Source of the DNA: Strigomonas culicis
Taxonomy: Eukaryota > Euglenozoa > Kinetoplastea > Trypanosomatida > Trypanosomatidae
Assembly: GCA_000482145.1 (NCBI GenBank)
Contig: AUXH01000151.1
Location: 1 to 34,485 of the forward strand
Direction: 5' to 3'
Length of the DNA stretch: 34,485 nt
Shown: positions 15,822 to 25,097 of the stretch, one piece after another
How positions within the stretch are numbered: the stretch's first letter is position 1
How the letters are laid out: each line of letters begins with the position of its first letter
Notes under the pieces: model-generated
Seen by the model: the letters and a program-made list of their open reading frames with translations, nothing else
Told to the model about the DNA's origin: nothing
Databases searched by the model: none
Translations under genes and position numbers: made by a program

Positions 15822-18206
15822 CTAGTGAATGGTGCGCTCCGCGTTCGCACTGCGCGCGCGGCCCTCCACCAACACTTTCGCACGGTCGTAGGCGGCGCTG
15901 GCGGCGCGCTCGCCGGGGGCCAGCGCCGCGCCGCCTCGCGCCTCCTGCTGTCGCTCCGCGGCGCTGCGGGCCGCCGCGAGGCTGGTGCGCAGCCGACTGG
16001 CCGGACTCGCGGTGGAGGCGCGCACCACCCGCCCGGCGGCCGCGCCGCGCGGGGCGCGCCAGCGCTCGAAGCGCTCCAAGAAGGCGCGCTGCTGCCGCAC
16101 CAGCTGCTCCTGCAGGTGGTCCCTCAGCGCGACGGTGTGCGGCGCGTCGGCCGCCTGCGCGCCGAGCAGCGCCAGCTGCGCCTTCGCGCGCTGTATCGTG
16201 CGCAGCGCCTCGCTCGCCGCCGGGGTCATCTTGTAGCGCTCGAAGGCGGTCGCCTCGTCCTCCGCGGCCGGCCGCGACGCGTCTGGCAGGACGGGGAGGG
16301 GCGACGGCGACGGGCGCGGTGGGACCTCCACCCTCGGCGAGCACTGCCGCGTGAGGGGCTCCGACGGCGTCGGCGCGCGAGGCCGTGGTGGTGACGACGG
16401 CACCATCACCACCAACGGCTTCGAGGCGCGCCGCTGTGGCGACGGGATCGGCACAGGCGCCGCCGACGGCACCGAGGGGCGCGGCTGTGGCACGGGCGCC
16501 ACGGACGATGTCGAGGCGCGCGGCAGCGGCGGCACGGGCGCCGTCGACGCGGCGCTCACCGACGCCGCGGAGGACCGCGACGGCGGCACGCCGAAGAGCA
16601 GCGAGCACGCGGACGCGGAGGCGGACGCCAGCACCGCCGGCAGCGTCACGGACACCGACGCGGCCGAGGGGAGCGAGGACGCGCCACTGGGGTGCCGCGC
16701 GCAGCCGAAGGCGCGGCCGCCCCGCACGTCCAGCACGCTCGGCGCGAGCTGCACCGTCGGCGCGGCCGGCCGCTTGCCGCTCGCCGGCCGCTCCGGCTCC
16801 GGCTCCAGCGGCGGCGGCGAGGCCGGCCGCTGCTGCTGCTGCTGCTGCTGCGCGCCGCCGTGCGTGTGGGCCCTGCCCTTGCCGTGGCCGTGCGCCGCCG
16901 CGCGGAGGGCGGAGACGTCGGACTGCAGCGCCGCGACGCTCTCGCCGCGCCGCCCCAGCTCCTCGCGCAGCAGGCAGAAGGCCGCGTGCACTTCGCGCAG
17001 TGTCAGCACACGCACCGTCGGTGCGCTGCCGTCGATGAAGCGCTCCACCTTCGCCTGCAGGTCCTGCCGCGCCGCCGCGTCCGCGAGCGGCGGCGGCGCC
17101 GTCACGACGCCCTGGCCGCCGTGGCGCAGCTGCTCCTGCAGCGCCGCGGCGGCCTGCACCTCCGCCAGCTGGCGCCGCAGGAGCTGCACCTGCGCCGGCG
17201 CGTCCCACGCGACGTGGGCGACCGGCGCGACCGGCACCTGCCGCAGCCGCGCCGCGAACTTCAGCGTCGTGAGCGCATCCGCGAGCGCGCCGGCGCCGTC
17301 GCGCACGTGCGCGACGGCGCTGAGCAGCCCGTTCCCGCCGACGCTGCCGCGCAGCAGCATCGTGAGCCGGCTCGCGCGGAACGGGACGTGGCCGCCGCCG
17401 CGGCCGAGCGCCAGCACGACCTGCTCCAGCGCGCTCAGCGAGCGGTTCGTCGCGCGCGCGAGGGCCTGGGCGGCGGGGTCGCCGCCGGCCGCGCGGCACG
17501 GCCCGGCGAGGTCCACCAGGCACAGCCGCGCGTGGCGCCGCTCGGGGTCATCCGCCGCGGCGCCGCGCCGTTCCACCCACAGCAGGACGACGCGGTGGGC
17601 GAAGGCGCCGGGGACGGGCCGCAGCCCCGTCAACAGCGCATCCAGCGCCTCCAGCTCGTTCGCGCAGGGCCGCCGCGTCACGTGGCGCAGCTGCGGCTCA
17701 CCGTCCGCGTCGAAGGCGATGGAGGGGCTCGGCCCGCCCGCACGCGGCGCCAGCAGATCGACCATCACGTCTCCCGTCAGCGACAGAAAGCTCAGGTGCA
17801 CCGTGTACAGCGCCTCCGCGGCGGCCGCCGCGATGCGCGCGTACAGCGCGGACAGCACACGGTGCGCGATCCCGCGCGTGGCGTACTCGCCGCCGCCGAA
17901 GAGCGTGTAGCTGCGGCCGGACCGGGCCGCGCCGCAGCTCAGCACGGTCGCAGACGTGCCCTGCAGCACGGCCTCCAGCAGCGGCTCCGCGACGGTGGTG
18001 TACACCGTCTCCTGCGACGTGCCCTGCAGCACGCCGTCAACGGGGAAGGCCTCGCGCGCGGCGCGGGCGGCGGCGACGGGCGCGCGGCTGCGGCCCGGCC
18101 GGCACACCTCGACGGCGCGGCCGCCCTCCGCCACGCGCAGCACGGACGTCTCACCGGCGGACGCCGGCAGGAGGCGGCAGAAGGTGCGGACGCGCGCTTC
18201 CAGCAT
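15822..18206 (-). CDS. Kinesin-9-like protein with degenerate motor domain
   Basis: The protein has 794 residues. Residues 5-320 align with the kinesin motor, closest in my reading to KIF9/KLP1: FPVDGVLQGTSQETVYTTVA (KIF9: FKLDGVLHDASQDLVYETVA), NRSLSALEQVVLALGRG at 254-270, VPFRASRLTMLL at 274-285 and LTTLKFAARL at 312-321. Downstream, VERFIDGSA...LTLREVHAAFCLL parallels the KIF9 neck-side segment, and AFERYKM and YDRAKVLVE near the C-terminus parallel AFEEFK and YNAKVKIE. The nucleotide site is altered: the P-loop is GAARSGRS (92-99) with Arg for the invariant Lys, the SSRSH switch I is absent (PGAFAH at about 199-204), and switch II is DLAGPC instead of DLAGSE. It is probably a non-motile or weakly active kinesin. 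Residues about 340-650 are low complexity with a seven-Gln run. Kinesin-9 proteins act on the flagellar central pair or axoneme. Confidence 0.8.
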   Translation of the reverse strand: MLEARVRTFCRLLPASAGETSVLRVAEGGRAVEVCRPGRSRAPVAAARAAREAFPVDGVLQGTSQETVYTTVAEPLLEAVLQGTSATVLSCGAARSGRSYTLFGGGEYATRGIAHRVLSALYARIAAAAAEALYTVHLSFLSLTGDVMVDLLAPRAGGPSPSIAFDADGEPQLRHVTRRPCANELEALDALLTGLRPVPGAFAHRVVLLWVERRGAAADDPERRHARLCLVDLAGPCRAAGGDPAAQALARATNRSLSALEQVVLALGRGGGHVPFRASRLTMLLRGSVGGNGLLSAVAHVRDGAGALADALTTLKFAARLRQVPVAPVAHVAWDAPAQVQLLRRQLAEVQAAAALQEQLRHGGQGVVTAPPPLADAAARQDLQAKVERFIDGSAPTVRVLTLREVHAAFCLLREELGRRGESVAALQSDVSALRAAAHGHGKGRAHTHGGAQQQQQQQRPASPPPLEPEPERPASGKRPAAPTVQLAPSVLDVRGGRAFGCARHPSGASSLPSAASVSVTLPAVLASASASACSLLFGVPPSRSSAASVSAASTAPVPPLPRASTSSVAPVPQPRPSVPSAAPVPIPSPQRRASKPLVVMVPSSPPRPRAPTPSEPLTRQCSPRVEVPPRPSPSPLPVLPDASRPAAEDEATAFERYKMTPAASEALRTIQRAKAQLALLGAQAADAPHTVALRDHLQEQLVRQQRAFLERFERWRAPRGAAAGRVVRASTASPASRLRTSLAAARSAAERQQEARGGAALAPGERAASAAYDRAKVLVEGRARSANAERTIH
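16830..16850 (+). repeat. (CTG)7 trinucleotide repeat encoding seven glutamines
   Basis: Seven perfect CTG units on the plus strand read as seven CAG (Gln) codons in the low-complexity middle of the kinesin-9-like protein, around residues 453-459. Length variation between strains or alleles would be expected. Confidence 0.8.
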
Positions 18207-19585
18207 GCGTCGTCACGGTGAGAAAAGGGGGGTGGGAAAGAGAAGGAAGAGATCCGCACACAGCGAAAAGGGTATTAAAACAAAAAAAAAAGAGAGTATA
18301 TACAAAAAAAAATGTTGGATTGAAATGGAGATGGTGCACCAACAGAACAATGGCACAAAACACAACTCAAAAGGCGTCAGTGTATATATAATTCTCCTTT
18401 TATTGTTGGTGTAATTGTGTTCTTTTGTTGTACAATAGCTAACGCATTGACATGCATGACGGACATAATAACAAGGTGAGAGGTAGAGAGCGAAGAGGAG
18501 ATGTCTTTTCTTTTTTTTTCTTTGTGCTTCTTATGATTATCATTGTTCTGGTTAGCTGGCACAGAAGTGTATGCAAGCACCACGGCAGGAGGCGACAAAG
18601 GTAAACATGAAGAAAACAGTGTTTTTTTTTAATATATATATATATATATGTGTGTGTATCAAAAATAGAGATGTATAAAGTAATAAAGTCCTTCATAATT
18701 ATTTTTTTTTCGAATATATATATATAGATATATTTCGATAATAAAAAAAAAAGAATAAGTCAAAGGAAAAACAAACAATACGCGAAAAAACGCTGCAGCA
18801 ACATACACTGGTACAAAAGGTTGTCAACATGTTTATATCACATCGAAAAGCAAAAAAAAAAAAAGGTGAAGGCATGGCCAAAATGTACAAAAGCAATCAG
18901 ATATATAGAGAGAGCGAAAAGAAAAGAAGAAGACTTTGGGAGATAGAATATCTGTTAGTCCTCTTATTAGCAAAGATGTAGGCTTTGTATATCCTTCTGT
19001 TTTCAGTTTCACTCTTTATGTTATTGTTTTTTGTTTGTTTTAGTACTTTTGTTTTCGTTTCTTTTTCTTTTTGTATTTATGGTATTGTATTTTTGTTTTC
19101 CTCTTCATTATATTTTTTGCATTTTTTGTTTACATCCGTGATGAGAAATATATGCAAAGGGAGAAAAAATGAAACTACATTGTGATGGTCATTTCGCTGC
19201 AAGGGAAAAAAAGAAAAAGGTGAACACTCAGCTAACAAACAAGATGAGAATCAAAAAACAATAATATAATAATATAAATTACATTCTTTCTACTTTTTTT
19301 TTAGTTATTATTATATCTACATTTATATATATAAATAATATCTAAACACGTCAAACATGTTTTTGTTTCTCTCTTCGCTTTCAAAACCATTAAACCGATT
19401 TTTGTTTGTATTGCTCAATTATCATCTTTCTTCTTTTTTAACTGATGCAGTCCTTTTTTTTTTAGTTATTCTTTTTTTTTTACATTTTTTTTTCTTGTTT
19501 GCCTGTATGCCTTTTGTTTCGTATGCCGTTGTCCTACGGATTATCGTCGGTGGCGGTAGGACTGTCCGCGCGCCAGTGGCCGCGC
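18207..19585 (-). other. Long AT-rich spacer between WD40 and kinesin-9-like genes
   Basis: About 1.4 kb without a supported gene. The plus strand changes from A-rich (about 18240-18900) to T-rich (about 18990-19500), so in the sense direction an A-rich 3' part of the WD40 transcript is followed by T/C-rich sequence. There is no AG on the sense strand between 18365 and the kinesin ATG. The best acceptor I see is a GTTAG-type AG at 18439-18440 after a C/T tract opposite 18478-18504, predicting a leader of about 230 bases. A dinucleotide repeat lies at 18632-18657. Confidence 0.55.
18632..18657. repeat. (AT)n(GT)n microsatellite
   Basis: An AT dinucleotide run passes directly into GT dinucleotides in the spacer upstream of the kinesin-9-like gene. 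A second, shorter TA run lies near 18715-18731. Confidence 0.75.
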
Positions 19586-21472
19586 CTACTCCATGTGCAG
19601 CAGATACATGTTGCCGAAGTGGTCGCCGGCGGCCGCGAGCTCGTGTGTGCCGGCGGTGAGGCAGTACACGGAGGCCTTGCAGTACACCTGCGCCTCCACC
19701 TCGCCCGTCTCGCGGTTCACCACGTAGACGTAGCGGTTGTTGCCGGCGATGAGCACGTACTGGGTGAAGCCGCCCGGCGCGGCGCAGGAGAGCGTCCAGC
19801 CCTGCTTGGGGCCCTTCTTGCCCTGTAGCGGCGGCGCCGGCCCCATCACGTCCTTGGGCGCGAGAGACAGCGTGCAGGTGCCGTTCTCGGTCGACCACAC
19901 GCGCAGCAGCGCCTCGTCGTTGCTGATGATGTACTTGCCGTCCGTCGTGTAGCTGCACGAGAGGATGATGCCCGCGTGGCCGGTGAGCGTGTACCGCGTC
20001 TTGCCGGTCGTGGTCGACCACACACGCAGCGTCTTGTCCGCCGACGCGCTGCACACGTAGCCGCCGTCGGGGCTGTACGCGACCGCGATGATGATGCCCT
20101 CGTGGTGCGTGTAGGAGATCCACTCCTTGCCCTTCCGCGTGTCCCACAGCCGGCACACGCGGTCTTGGCAGCCGCTGACGAGGTACTTGCTGTCGGGGCC
20201 GAAGCAGCAGCAGATGACCACCTTCGCGTGGCTGTACGTCAGCAGCTGCTTGGTCGTCACCACGTCCCACAGGATCATCGTCTTGTCCTTGCTCGTCGTG
20301 GCCATGTACTTCCCGTCGGGCGAGATAGAGGCGCTGATGATGGTGTCGTTGTGGCCCGTGAAGATGCCCACCTCGTCGTTGATGGCGAAGTTGTTCAGCG
20401 TGATGGACGCGTCCTCGTTGCTGCAGCTCGCGTAGTCGCGCTCCGTCGGCGCGATAGCGATGCACTTGACGCGCGTGGAGTGGCCGAGGATCGTCTTGTA
20501 GCTGAAGTTCCGGAGCGGCCGGTCCGACTTCGGCTCGTTGTCGCGCTGCCGCTTCCTGAGGTGCGTGACCGTGTTGGGCTGCGCGCAGACCGTGTTCGTG
20601 ATGGAGATGGAGCCCGTGATGGTCATCTTGGAGCTGAGGCCGACGCTGCGCTCCTCCGCCGACTCGTGCGGCGCGAGCGCGTTGGTGTCCGCCGCGCCCG
20701 GCACCATGTCGATCTCGTCCACCACGACGTCGAAGTCGTTGAAGGTGAAGAAGTTGCCGGCGTTGGAGTTGGTCGTGCTGCTGGCGCGCCGGCCGTTGGG
20801 GCCCGGCGCCGCGGACAGCGTCGGCAGCTCGAGCGCGGCCGGCTTGCGGCCCGCCACGCGCCAGTGCTTCGCGCGCGCCTCGTTCTTCAGGATGACGATG
20901 TCGTCGTACACAAAGAACTCCTCCTCCATCGCCTGCGCGCCCATCTGCCGGTCCATCTCGAGGTCGCCGGCGCGGAGGTTCGCGACGTTGGAGCCGCGGT
21001 GGTCCAGTGACGAGTTGTGCGACTTGGAGACGGATGTCATGCTGGAGCAGTCCGACAGGCTGATGTCGGACAGCACGGACTCGCGGCGCGCCGGCCCGCC
21101 GGAGGCCCCGCGCAGCGGCCGCTGCGCGTTCTCCGCCGTCGTGAGAGCGTACGTGTAGGAGCTGTCGAACGGCAGTGAGTGGATGCCGGAGGGCGGTCGA
21201 AATATGCGCTGCGCCGCATTCTCCCCGCGGCTCGCCTTGGCGACGCCGTTCGTCGGTGGAGACGCCTTGGCGCCGGCGGAGGGGCGGCGGTAGCGCGTGT
21301 CGGCTGGCGCAGACGCGGCCGCGCCGTCCGCGCCGCCGTTCGTGCAGTACACGCCGCCGCCCTTCTTGGCCTTGTCGCTATGTTTGGCCCCCTGCGGCGG
21401 GGAGCCCTTTCCGTCGTCCGTGGTGACCGGCGGCGGTGTGCCGTTCGTCACAAAGCTAGATCCGCAGCCCAT
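19586..21472 (-). CDS. WD40-repeat protein with N-terminal acylation motif
   Basis: The protein has 628 residues. The start is the ATG at 21472, giving MGCGSSFV: Gly2, Cys3 and Ser6 fit N-myristoylation with adjacent palmitoylation, so the protein is probably tethered to a membrane (in trypanosomatids often flagellar or plasma membrane). Residues to about 330 are mostly low complexity with Ser-rich patches (SVLSDISLSDCSSMTSVS) and an acidic-aromatic segment, EEEFFVYDDIVIL. From about 330 to the end there are roughly seven WD repeats, with clear units at GHSTRVKCIAI, GHNDTIISASISPDGKYM...ILWD, CQDRVCRLWD, SPDGGYVCSASADKTLRVW and GHAGIILSCSYTTDGKYI. They should form one beta-propeller used as a binding platform. 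Partner and pathway are unknown. Confidence 0.85.
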   Translation of the reverse strand: MGCGSSFVTNGTPPPVTTDDGKGSPPQGAKHSDKAKKGGGVYCTNGGADGAAASAPADTRYRRPSAGAKASPPTNGVAKASRGENAAQRIFRPPSGIHSLPFDSSYTYALTTAENAQRPLRGASGGPARRESVLSDISLSDCSSMTSVSKSHNSSLDHRGSNVANLRAGDLEMDRQMGAQAMEEEFFVYDDIVILKNEARAKHWRVAGRKPAALELPTLSAAPGPNGRRASSTTNSNAGNFFTFNDFDVVVDEIDMVPGAADTNALAPHESAEERSVGLSSKMTITGSISITNTVCAQPNTVTHLRKRQRDNEPKSDRPLRNFSYKTILGHSTRVKCIAIAPTERDYASCSNEDASITLNNFAINDEVGIFTGHNDTIISASISPDGKYMATTSKDKTMILWDVVTTKQLLTYSHAKVVICCCFGPDSKYLVSGCQDRVCRLWDTRKGKEWISYTHHEGIIIAVAYSPDGGYVCSASADKTLRVWSTTTGKTRYTLTGHAGIILSCSYTTDGKYIISNDEALLRVWSTENGTCTLSLAPKDVMGPAPPLQGKKGPKQGWTLSCAAPGGFTQYVLIAGNNRYVYVVNRETGEVEAQVYCKASVYCLTAGTHELAAAGDHFGNMYLLHME

Positions 21473-22089
21473 GAGCGGGGATGGCAAACTAGAGGTATTA
21501 GGATATACAGTAATACAAAAATGAGAAGACCAGTCAAAGGCGCTTCAGAAAAAAAGAACAACCTGAAAAGTGCAACACGCCGATCAATGCCGTCTCTACG
21601 TAGGAAGCAGTGGGTCTGCCCTCACACAAGTACAGAGATAGATGTTTAGATCGATGCGATACTAAATACAGGTGTAGGAACCGCCTTTAAGGTGAACTAA
21701 TTTGTATTCACCCTTCTTCTTTTTCTTTTTTCGTATACACTACAGCAACTGTATGCAATGATATGTGTCTTGCTGAACGTCACGAAGTCACAAGGATACG
21801 TCAAAAGGAAAGGGAGGGGAGGGACGAAACAAAAAAGAACTGATAATAATAAGTCTTTGCTTCCAACTAGAGTAGAGAGGTACACAACCGCTACAAGGCA
21901 AATATAGAAAAAAGAAAAAAAAGAGCAAAAAAAACAAAATAATTAAACTATAAAAGAAAGAAATAAGGTAATGGTTGTTGGATTATTCGTCAGTGTAAGT
22001 CAAATTTTATGAAAAAGGGGGAAAATTCACTTTGATAAAGAGAACAATTGAAGTAAGAATACCAGTATGTACGTATATACATATAGTAG

Positions 22090-22115
22090 TATATATATAT
22101 ATATATATATATATA
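22090..22115. repeat. (TA)n microsatellite
   Basis: A perfect run of about 13 TA units in the spacer upstream of the WD40 gene. Confidence 0.8.
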
Positions 22116-22344
22116 CTCTCCTTCTTAAGAAAGGAAAAAGAGTCACTCCTTTTTTATAAAAAAAAAGACAAAAAAAAGGAGACACTAAGTTCACTTAAGG
22201 CAGATGAAAGAAAAAAGAGAAGAGGAAAGGAAGAAGGAGAATTGATCTTTGATAGCCCCTACAAACAATAAAAAGAAAAACAAAACGATATCAGTGACGC
22301 ATAGCTGAGATGGGGGCCTTCAGCGAGAAAGAAAAAAAACTAAT

Positions 22345-22368
22345 TATATATATATATATATATATATA
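22345..22368. repeat. (TA)n microsatellite
   Basis: A second run of about 12 TA units, some 230 bases from the first, in the same spacer. Confidence 0.8.
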
Positions 22369-22802
22369 AATGATTTGTTTTTCACGTTTCACTGTTTGCT
22401 TACTCGCTCTGCAATAAACACACGACACTGTACCATACCTTCCCGGAGCGCATCCATTCGATCCATCGCTGTGCCTGTCGCACACATACATATGATACAT
22501 AAACACATATATACATTGATGTGTGCTATTATACTATACAGACCAAATGCGCAACAAAAAAAAAGGAAAGAAGTAGAGGGGGTACAAAAGAAAGAGAAAA
22601 CGAATGATAATATGAATGCAGAAAGAAGCATGTATGTTCCATGTTCGCAACGCGTCGTGCGTGAGAACCGCTACGAACATCAGCAATGACAACTATATAT
22701 CAACAAGAGACATGTAATAATAATAAAAAAAAACAGCAAGGTACACCTCCCCCTCTCCCTCCGTGTGCGAATAACCAGTCTCCACCCGGGACGTCACCGC
22801 GG

Positions 22803-25097
22803 CTACCGCACGCTGTTGCCGGCCATGGCGATGGTGGACGACGCGGACGTCGCGGCGCCGGCGGGGCCGGCGTGGTGGGGCGTTGGTACGTAGAGCGAGG
22901 CCGCGGCGCGCCGCACCAGGTCGACGCCGTGGCGGTGGTGGCCGCCCGCCATGGTCGCGCCGCGGAGCGTATCCTCCGACAGCGGCCGGAACCGCGTCGG
23001 CGACAGCGGCAGCGAGTCCAGCTCCAGCCGCGCGGACGCCGCCGTCGCCAGCAGCGGCGGGCTGCAGCACCCGGCGCCGGCCACCGCCGGCGCGGCCGCA
23101 TCGAGCTCCTCCGCGTAGACGAAGGTGTGGTGCAGGCCGCTGACGACGCTGCGCACGTCGTACGGCAGCAGCCCGCTGATGAGCTGGTACTGCGCCTTGG
23201 TGCGCGCGATCGCCGGCGCGCCGTCCGCGCCGCTGCCCGCCGCGCCGGCGCGGCCTGTGTCCGGGTGGCCGGCGCCGCCGTTGCCCGCGGCGGTCGTGGC
23301 GGACGGCGTGGCGCTGGGGTTGCTGCCGCCGCCGCCGCCGCTGCGCGACGCGATGCCCTCGCCGAAGACGTAGACCTGGCCGTGTGAGTGGCGCGGGCGG
23401 CCGCGGTAGTCGAGTCGGCAGCAGCGATGCGGGCACCCCGGCTGCGGGCCCTCCATCACGACGGTCGTGTGCTGGCGGCCGCATGACACGCTCCGCGCGA
23501 CGCCGCCGGCGACGAACTCGAGGCCCAGCACGCGGTAGGGCAGCAGCACCGCCTCGGTGCAGCTGCTGGTCCCGCACTGCCCGTTCGCGTTGTCGCCCCA
23601 GCAGAAGACGGCGCCACGGTCGGTCAGCGCGACGGTGTGGAAGGAGCCGCAGGCCACGTCGACCACGACGTGGCCGTCGAGCGCGCCGCGCACCTTGGTC
23701 GGCACGAAGACGGGCTCCTTGTTGCCGTGGCCCAGCCGGCCCTGGAAGCCGACGCCCCACGTGAAGAGCTCGCCCGCCGCGTTGATGGCGCCGCTGTGCC
23801 ACTGGCCGGCGTGGATGCGGACGATGCGGCCGCTCGCGCCGCCGTCGGCCGCCGCGAAGTGCACCGGCTGCGGCGTCAGCACGACGGTCCGCTTCTCGTT
23901 GCTGAGCGACTCGCCGAGCAGATCGTGGGCCTGCAGCCGCGCGCGCACCTCCTCCGGCAGCCCGAGACCGAGGCAGTCGACGAGGCCCCAGCTGTACAGC
24001 GTGCCGCTCTCGCTCAGCGCGAGGGTGAAGAAGCTGCCGCAGCCGACCTGCACGATGCGCAGGCCCTCGAGGCTCTCCACGAGTCGCGGCTCGTCAATCT
24101 TTTTGCAGCGGTAGTCGAAGAAGCGCGGGCCCAGCCCGCTCTGGCCGTGGTTGTTGTTCCCCCAGAAGTACACGTGGTGGTCCTCCGTGATCGCCATCGC
24201 AAAGGCGTAGCCGGCGGACACCTGCAGCGCGGGGTGCCGCTCGAAGAAGGGCACGCGGCGCGGCACGACGACCGCGACGGAGCGGTCGAGCGGGTGCTCG
24301 TCCAGGTCCTTCGGGTTGCCCAGCCCCAGCTGGCCCCAGTCGCCGTTGCCGAAGGTGTAGACGTCGCCCGACCGCACCAGCACGCAGCTGTAGTTCGCGC
24401 CGAGCGCGACCTGCACAACGACGTTGCCGAAGGGCGCGACCTGCACCGCGATGGGCTGCGCGCTGTCCTGCAGCACCTGCGAGCCCAGCTCCCCGCTCGA
24501 CCCGCTGCCCCAGCTGAAGAGCAGCTGGCGGTGGTGCCGGTCCCTCGACGAGAGCTGCTGCACAACGCCGGCCACGCAGAGGTACTCCGCGACGGCGAGG
24601 ACGCCCTGCGGGCTCACCGTCGGCGGGATCGCCACGACGCCGTGCCGCAGATAGTTCAGCACCGGCATGAAGTATTCCGGGTCTAGGTCCAGCAGGATGC
24701 TGTTGTCCGCGTCCATGTCGATCGGCGCGTCGACCATCTGCTCCACCACCGCCTCGCCGCCCTCGCCACCGGCGCGCCGCTGCAGCAGGGGCAGCGCGAG
24801 CTGGTGGAGCAGGCTCGCGGGATCGCGCAGCAGGGTCGGCAGCGTCGTCGTGATGACGCGCCCGCCGACAAGCAGCCGCACCCAGTCGCTCGACGACGCG
24901 GACTCCGTCTTGCACACCTGCGGTTGGTGCAGCGTCGTGTAGCAGACCGCGTCGTGGCCGTCATCGTCGGACCGGGCGCCGTCCAGGAGGGCCGCCGCGG
25001 GCGCTACTGTGTGCTCGCTGTACACAGGGGCCGCCGGGCTCCCCGTGCGGCAGTGCAGGTCCTCCCCGGACACATCGCGGCGCTCGGACACGGACAT
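22803..25097 (-). CDS. BTB/POZ domain plus RCC1-repeat protein
   Basis: The protein has 764 residues, with ATG at 25097 and TAG at 22803. Residues about 70-180 look like a BTB/KCTD-type domain: VRLLVGGRVITTTLPTLLRD, then ILLDLDPEYFMPVLNYLRHG and a helix ending VAEYLCVAG. From about 190 several RCC1 repeats follow, each with a G-x-N/D...GQLG or GRLG pattern: LLFSWGSGSSGELG, VYTFGNGDWGQLGLG, VYFWGNNNHGQSGLG, LYSWGLVDCLGLG, LFTWGVGFQGRLGHG and VFCWGDNANGQCG. They should form a seven-bladed propeller. A further blade (GQVYVFGEGIAS) is separated by a Gly/Ser/Ala-rich insert near 580-630, and the tail is low complexity. BTB proteins often dimerise or bind cullin-3, and RCC1 propellers bind proteins or act in nucleotide exchange; which applies here is unknown. 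Confidence 0.87.
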   Translation of the reverse strand: MSVSERRDVSGEDLHCRTGSPAAPVYSEHTVAPAAALLDGARSDDDGHDAVCYTTLHQPQVCKTESASSSDWVRLLVGGRVITTTLPTLLRDPASLLHQLALPLLQRRAGGEGGEAVVEQMVDAPIDMDADNSILLDLDPEYFMPVLNYLRHGVVAIPPTVSPQGVLAVAEYLCVAGVVQQLSSRDRHHRQLLFSWGSGSSGELGSQVLQDSAQPIAVQVAPFGNVVVQVALGANYSCVLVRSGDVYTFGNGDWGQLGLGNPKDLDEHPLDRSVAVVVPRRVPFFERHPALQVSAGYAFAMAITEDHHVYFWGNNNHGQSGLGPRFFDYRCKKIDEPRLVESLEGLRIVQVGCGSFFTLALSESGTLYSWGLVDCLGLGLPEEVRARLQAHDLLGESLSNEKRTVVLTPQPVHFAAADGGASGRIVRIHAGQWHSGAINAAGELFTWGVGFQGRLGHGNKEPVFVPTKVRGALDGHVVVDVACGSFHTVALTDRGAVFCWGDNANGQCGTSSCTEAVLLPYRVLGLEFVAGGVARSVSCGRQHTTVVMEGPQPGCPHRCCRLDYRGRPRHSHGQVYVFGEGIASRSGGGGGSNPSATPSATTAAGNGGAGHPDTGRAGAAGSGADGAPAIARTKAQYQLISGLLPYDVRSVVSGLHHTFVYAEELDAAAPAVAGAGCCSPPLLATAASARLELDSLPLSPTRFRPLSEDTLRGATMAGGHHRHGVDLVRRAAASLYVPTPHHAGPAGAATSASSTIAMAGNSVR

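Larger units (their letters stand above)
21473..22802 (-). other. Long AT-rich spacer between BTB-RCC1 and WD40 genes
   Basis: About 1.3 kb of low-complexity sequence with two TA microsatellites and many A or purine runs on the plus strand (pyrimidine on the sense strand). An AG at 21489-21490, in a CCTCTAG context, is a candidate acceptor 17 bases from the WD40 ATG. Short frames on both strands lack third-position G/C bias and are not supported as genes. Confidence 0.55.

Noticed and set aside
14463..18221. Long plus-strand open frames opposite CFAP206 and the kinesin-9-like gene (for example 14463-15449, 16351-17910 and 16692-18221)
   Set aside because: They are Arg/Ala/Gly-rich mirror translations of GC-rich minus-strand genes whose protein families are recognisable; no family signal and no processing signals on the plus strand.
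22090..22368. CRISPR-like or transposon-end repeats
   Set aside because: The repeats are simple dinucleotide microsatellites without unique spacers or terminal inverted repeats.
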